Source of the DNA: Geminicoccaceae bacterium | GTDB lineage: Bacteria > Pseudomonadota > Alphaproteobacteria > Geminicoccales > Geminicoccaceae | Reading direction: 5' to 3' | NCBI GenBank assembly: GCA_020638465.1 | Contig: JACKIM010000001.1 | Coordinates: 372,001-436,000 of the forward strand | Length of the DNA stretch: 64,000 bases | Shown: positions 63,035 to 64,000 of the stretch, piece after piece | Layout of the letters: each line of letters begins with the position of its first letter | How positions within the stretch are numbered: the first letter of the stretch is position 1 | Notes under the pieces: model-generated | Databases searched by the model: none | Seen by the model: only the letters and a program-made list of their open reading frames with translations | Told to the model about the DNA's origin: nothing | Made by a program: the position numbers and the translations under genes

Positions 63035-63667
63035 TCAGTCCTGCCGTTCTCGGGTCAGCTCGCCCACCAGCGCCCCGACGATCAGCGCGACCGAACAGGC
63101 GCCCGGATCGATATGCCCCTTGCCGGCGTCGCCCATGGCGGCCGCCTTGCCGCGCATGGGAACCATGTAGCTGGTCCGGTGCAGCGCATGGCCGCAGACG
63201 GAAATGGCGAGATCGTCGAGGCCGTTCTCGTGTCCCTGGCCGATGGCCCTGGACAGCCGGTCGGACAATGGTTGCAGTACGTCGAACATGGTCTTCATGC
63301 CGACATCGACGTCCCCGTCGGCACGCAGACGCTCCACACCGGCTTCCAGCATCCGCGCGAGTTCCCGCGCTCCCGGCCGGCCCTGCGGTGCTGCTGACGC
63401 CATCGCGTCGACGACGCTTGCCATGTAGCGCCCCCCCGCTCCGCCCGCATGCTCGCGGAACAGTAGCGCGGTACGCCGCATGGCCGCTTCCAGCGGCAAT
63501 GCCTCGATCCCGGCCGCCTCGCCCTGCACCGCCTCGATCCCGGCGAGCATGTTGCGACCATGATCGCCGTCGCCCAGCGCCTCGTCGAGCGCATCGAGTT
63601 CGTCACAATGCCTGCCCAGGGTTCCGGCGACCGTATCGATGAGGCGAACATACCATTCACCGCTCAT
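63035..63667 (-). CDS. dhaL: DhaL-type dihydroxyacetone kinase ADP/ATP-binding subunit (DAK2)
   Basis: A 210-residue DAK2/DhaL domain. The nucleotide/Mg-binding motif is LDEALGDGDHGRNM, with further family features HAGGAGGRYMASVV and GRPGARELARML. GGGAGG lies about 6 bases before the ATG. It would transfer phosphate to dihydroxyacetone or another small carbonyl with a DhaK partner, which is not encoded in this window. A partial SDR lies upstream on the same strand, suggesting a polyol or sugar acid pathway. Confidence 0.88.
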   Translation of the reverse strand: MSGEWYVRLIDTVAGTLGRHCDELDALDEALGDGDHGRNMLAGIEAVQGEAAGIEALPLEAAMRRTALLFREHAGGAGGRYMASVVDAMASAAPQGRPGARELARMLEAGVERLRADGDVDVGMKTMFDVLQPLSDRLSRAIGQGHENGLDDLAISVCGHALHRTSYMVPMRGKAAAMGDAGKGHIDPGACSVALIVGALVGELTRERQD

Positions 63668-63756
63668 TCGAGCCTCCCTTGATTGAAGCGGATCGTTGAT
63701 GGTCTCCACTCTGGGCGAACGCGGCCGCCACTGGCAAGGTGGCCCGGTGTCGCTGG

Positions 63757-64000
63757 TCACTCCGGCCGGGGACCGATGTCCTCGCCCGGATCGCCGCGCA
63801 TCGTGTAGCCGCCGTCCACAGGCCAGACCACGCCGGTGATGAAGCCCGAGTCGGGATGGGCCAGGAAGGCGATCACGCGGGCGACCTCCTCAGGCCGTCC
63901 CCAGCGGCCGACCGGCGTCCGTTCGGCGTAGAGGTCGTAGTCGAGCATACCGCGCTGCGCCCGATCACGAAGCACGTCGGTGAAGATGTAACCCGGTGCA
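63757..64000 (-). CDS. Short-chain dehydrogenase/reductase, 5' end beyond window
   Basis: The C-terminal 80 residues of an SDR. APGYIFTDV at the edge is the PG motif after the active site. TPVGRWGRPEEVARVIAFLAHPDSGFITG and VWPVDGGYTM are the classic C-terminal SDR motifs. The catalytic Tyr/Lys and cofactor site lie outside the window. It is 89 bp upstream of dhaL and probably in the same operon. The substrate is unknown. Confidence 0.85.
   Translation of the reverse strand, partial: APGYIFTDVLRDRAQRGMLDYDLYAERTPVGRWGRPEEVARVIAFLAHPDSGFITGVVWPVDGGYTMRGDPGEDIGPRPE

Noticed and set aside
1..64000. CRISPR arrays, tRNAs, rRNAs, insertion sequences or prophage
   Set aside because: No spaced direct repeats, cloverleaf-like sequences, transposase or phage genes were seen by reading; a tRNA or IS search tool would be decisive.

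Overview
The window is a GC-rich alphaproteobacterial chromosome segment, most like Rhodospirillales or relatives. The evidence is a Caulobacter-type bacterial ceramide cluster, alphaproteobacterial flagellar gene order, several DUF1127 proteins, HspQ, a MocR/PhzF module and many ATGA-type start/stop overlaps. No phage, insertion sequence, tRNA, rRNA or CRISPR array was seen. This is mostly core chromosome with a few accessory islands.

Layout. 1-3358 (minus): predicted sphingolipid operon of a fatty-acyl-AMP ligase, an NAD-dependent reductase, a dedicated acyl carrier protein and a serine palmitoyltransferase-like enzyme cut by the window edge. 3886-11792: SleB-type wall hydrolase, trypsin-like lipoprotein protease, membrane cytochrome c, aromatic amino acid decarboxylase, DUF1127 protein, membrane adenylate/guanylate cyclase overlapping a haloacetate dehalogenase, and a cyclic-nucleotide-gated-type K+ channel. 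11773-15067 (minus): TadG/TadE-type pilus-associated proteins, the last with a huge polyproline tail that is probably frameshifted. 15293-19505: NIPSNAP protein and an AaeB/AaeX/AaeA-like efflux operon. 19587-22385 (minus): csrA-purE-purK and a duplicated-domain orphan. 22600-28925 (plus): flgB-flgC-fliE-fliQ-fliR-flhB, then a LapG-like protein and a degenerate HD-GYP receptor. 29006-34423: an orphan, a methyltransferase and phnD-phnC-phnE-phnE. 34654-38194: sulfotransferase, glycosyltransferase and flippase (surface glycan island). 38400-41135: thioesterase, MFS exporter, rplM-rpsI with a strong terminator. 41387-46717: frameshifted LysM-FecR protein coupled to a CHASE2-PAS-GGDEL-EAL protein, then a ribokinase-like kinase. 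46766-54449: cyclopropane fatty acid synthase, a lone Cache-like sensor divergent from a large chemoreceptor, a beta-hydroxyacid dehydrogenase, hspQ and a transaldolase-family aldolase. 54614-57656 (minus): a small membrane protein and a 937-residue beta-helix-like membrane protein of unknown function. 57758-60686: a MocR regulator divergent from DUF1127-like, PhzF and a small protein, with repeated operator-like boxes. 60720-64000: an unusual J-domain/OmpA-like fusion, a metallohydrolase, an unknown protein, DhaL and a partial SDR.

How the parts work together. Envelope remodelling recurs: ceramide synthesis, cyclopropanation, a wall hydrolase, the efflux operon and the glycan island. So does motility and second-messenger signalling: flagellar export, CsrA, HD-GYP, GGDEF/EAL, cyclase, cNMP channel and chemoreceptor. 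Two genes (TadE-like and LysM-FecR) are broken inside G/C-only repeats. This is either slippage-prone variation or sequencing error, and both need raw-read confirmation. The best candidates for undescribed biology are the J-domain-TM-OmpA fusion, the beta-helix membrane protein with its small partner, the MocR module and its boxes, and the polyproline Tad protein.
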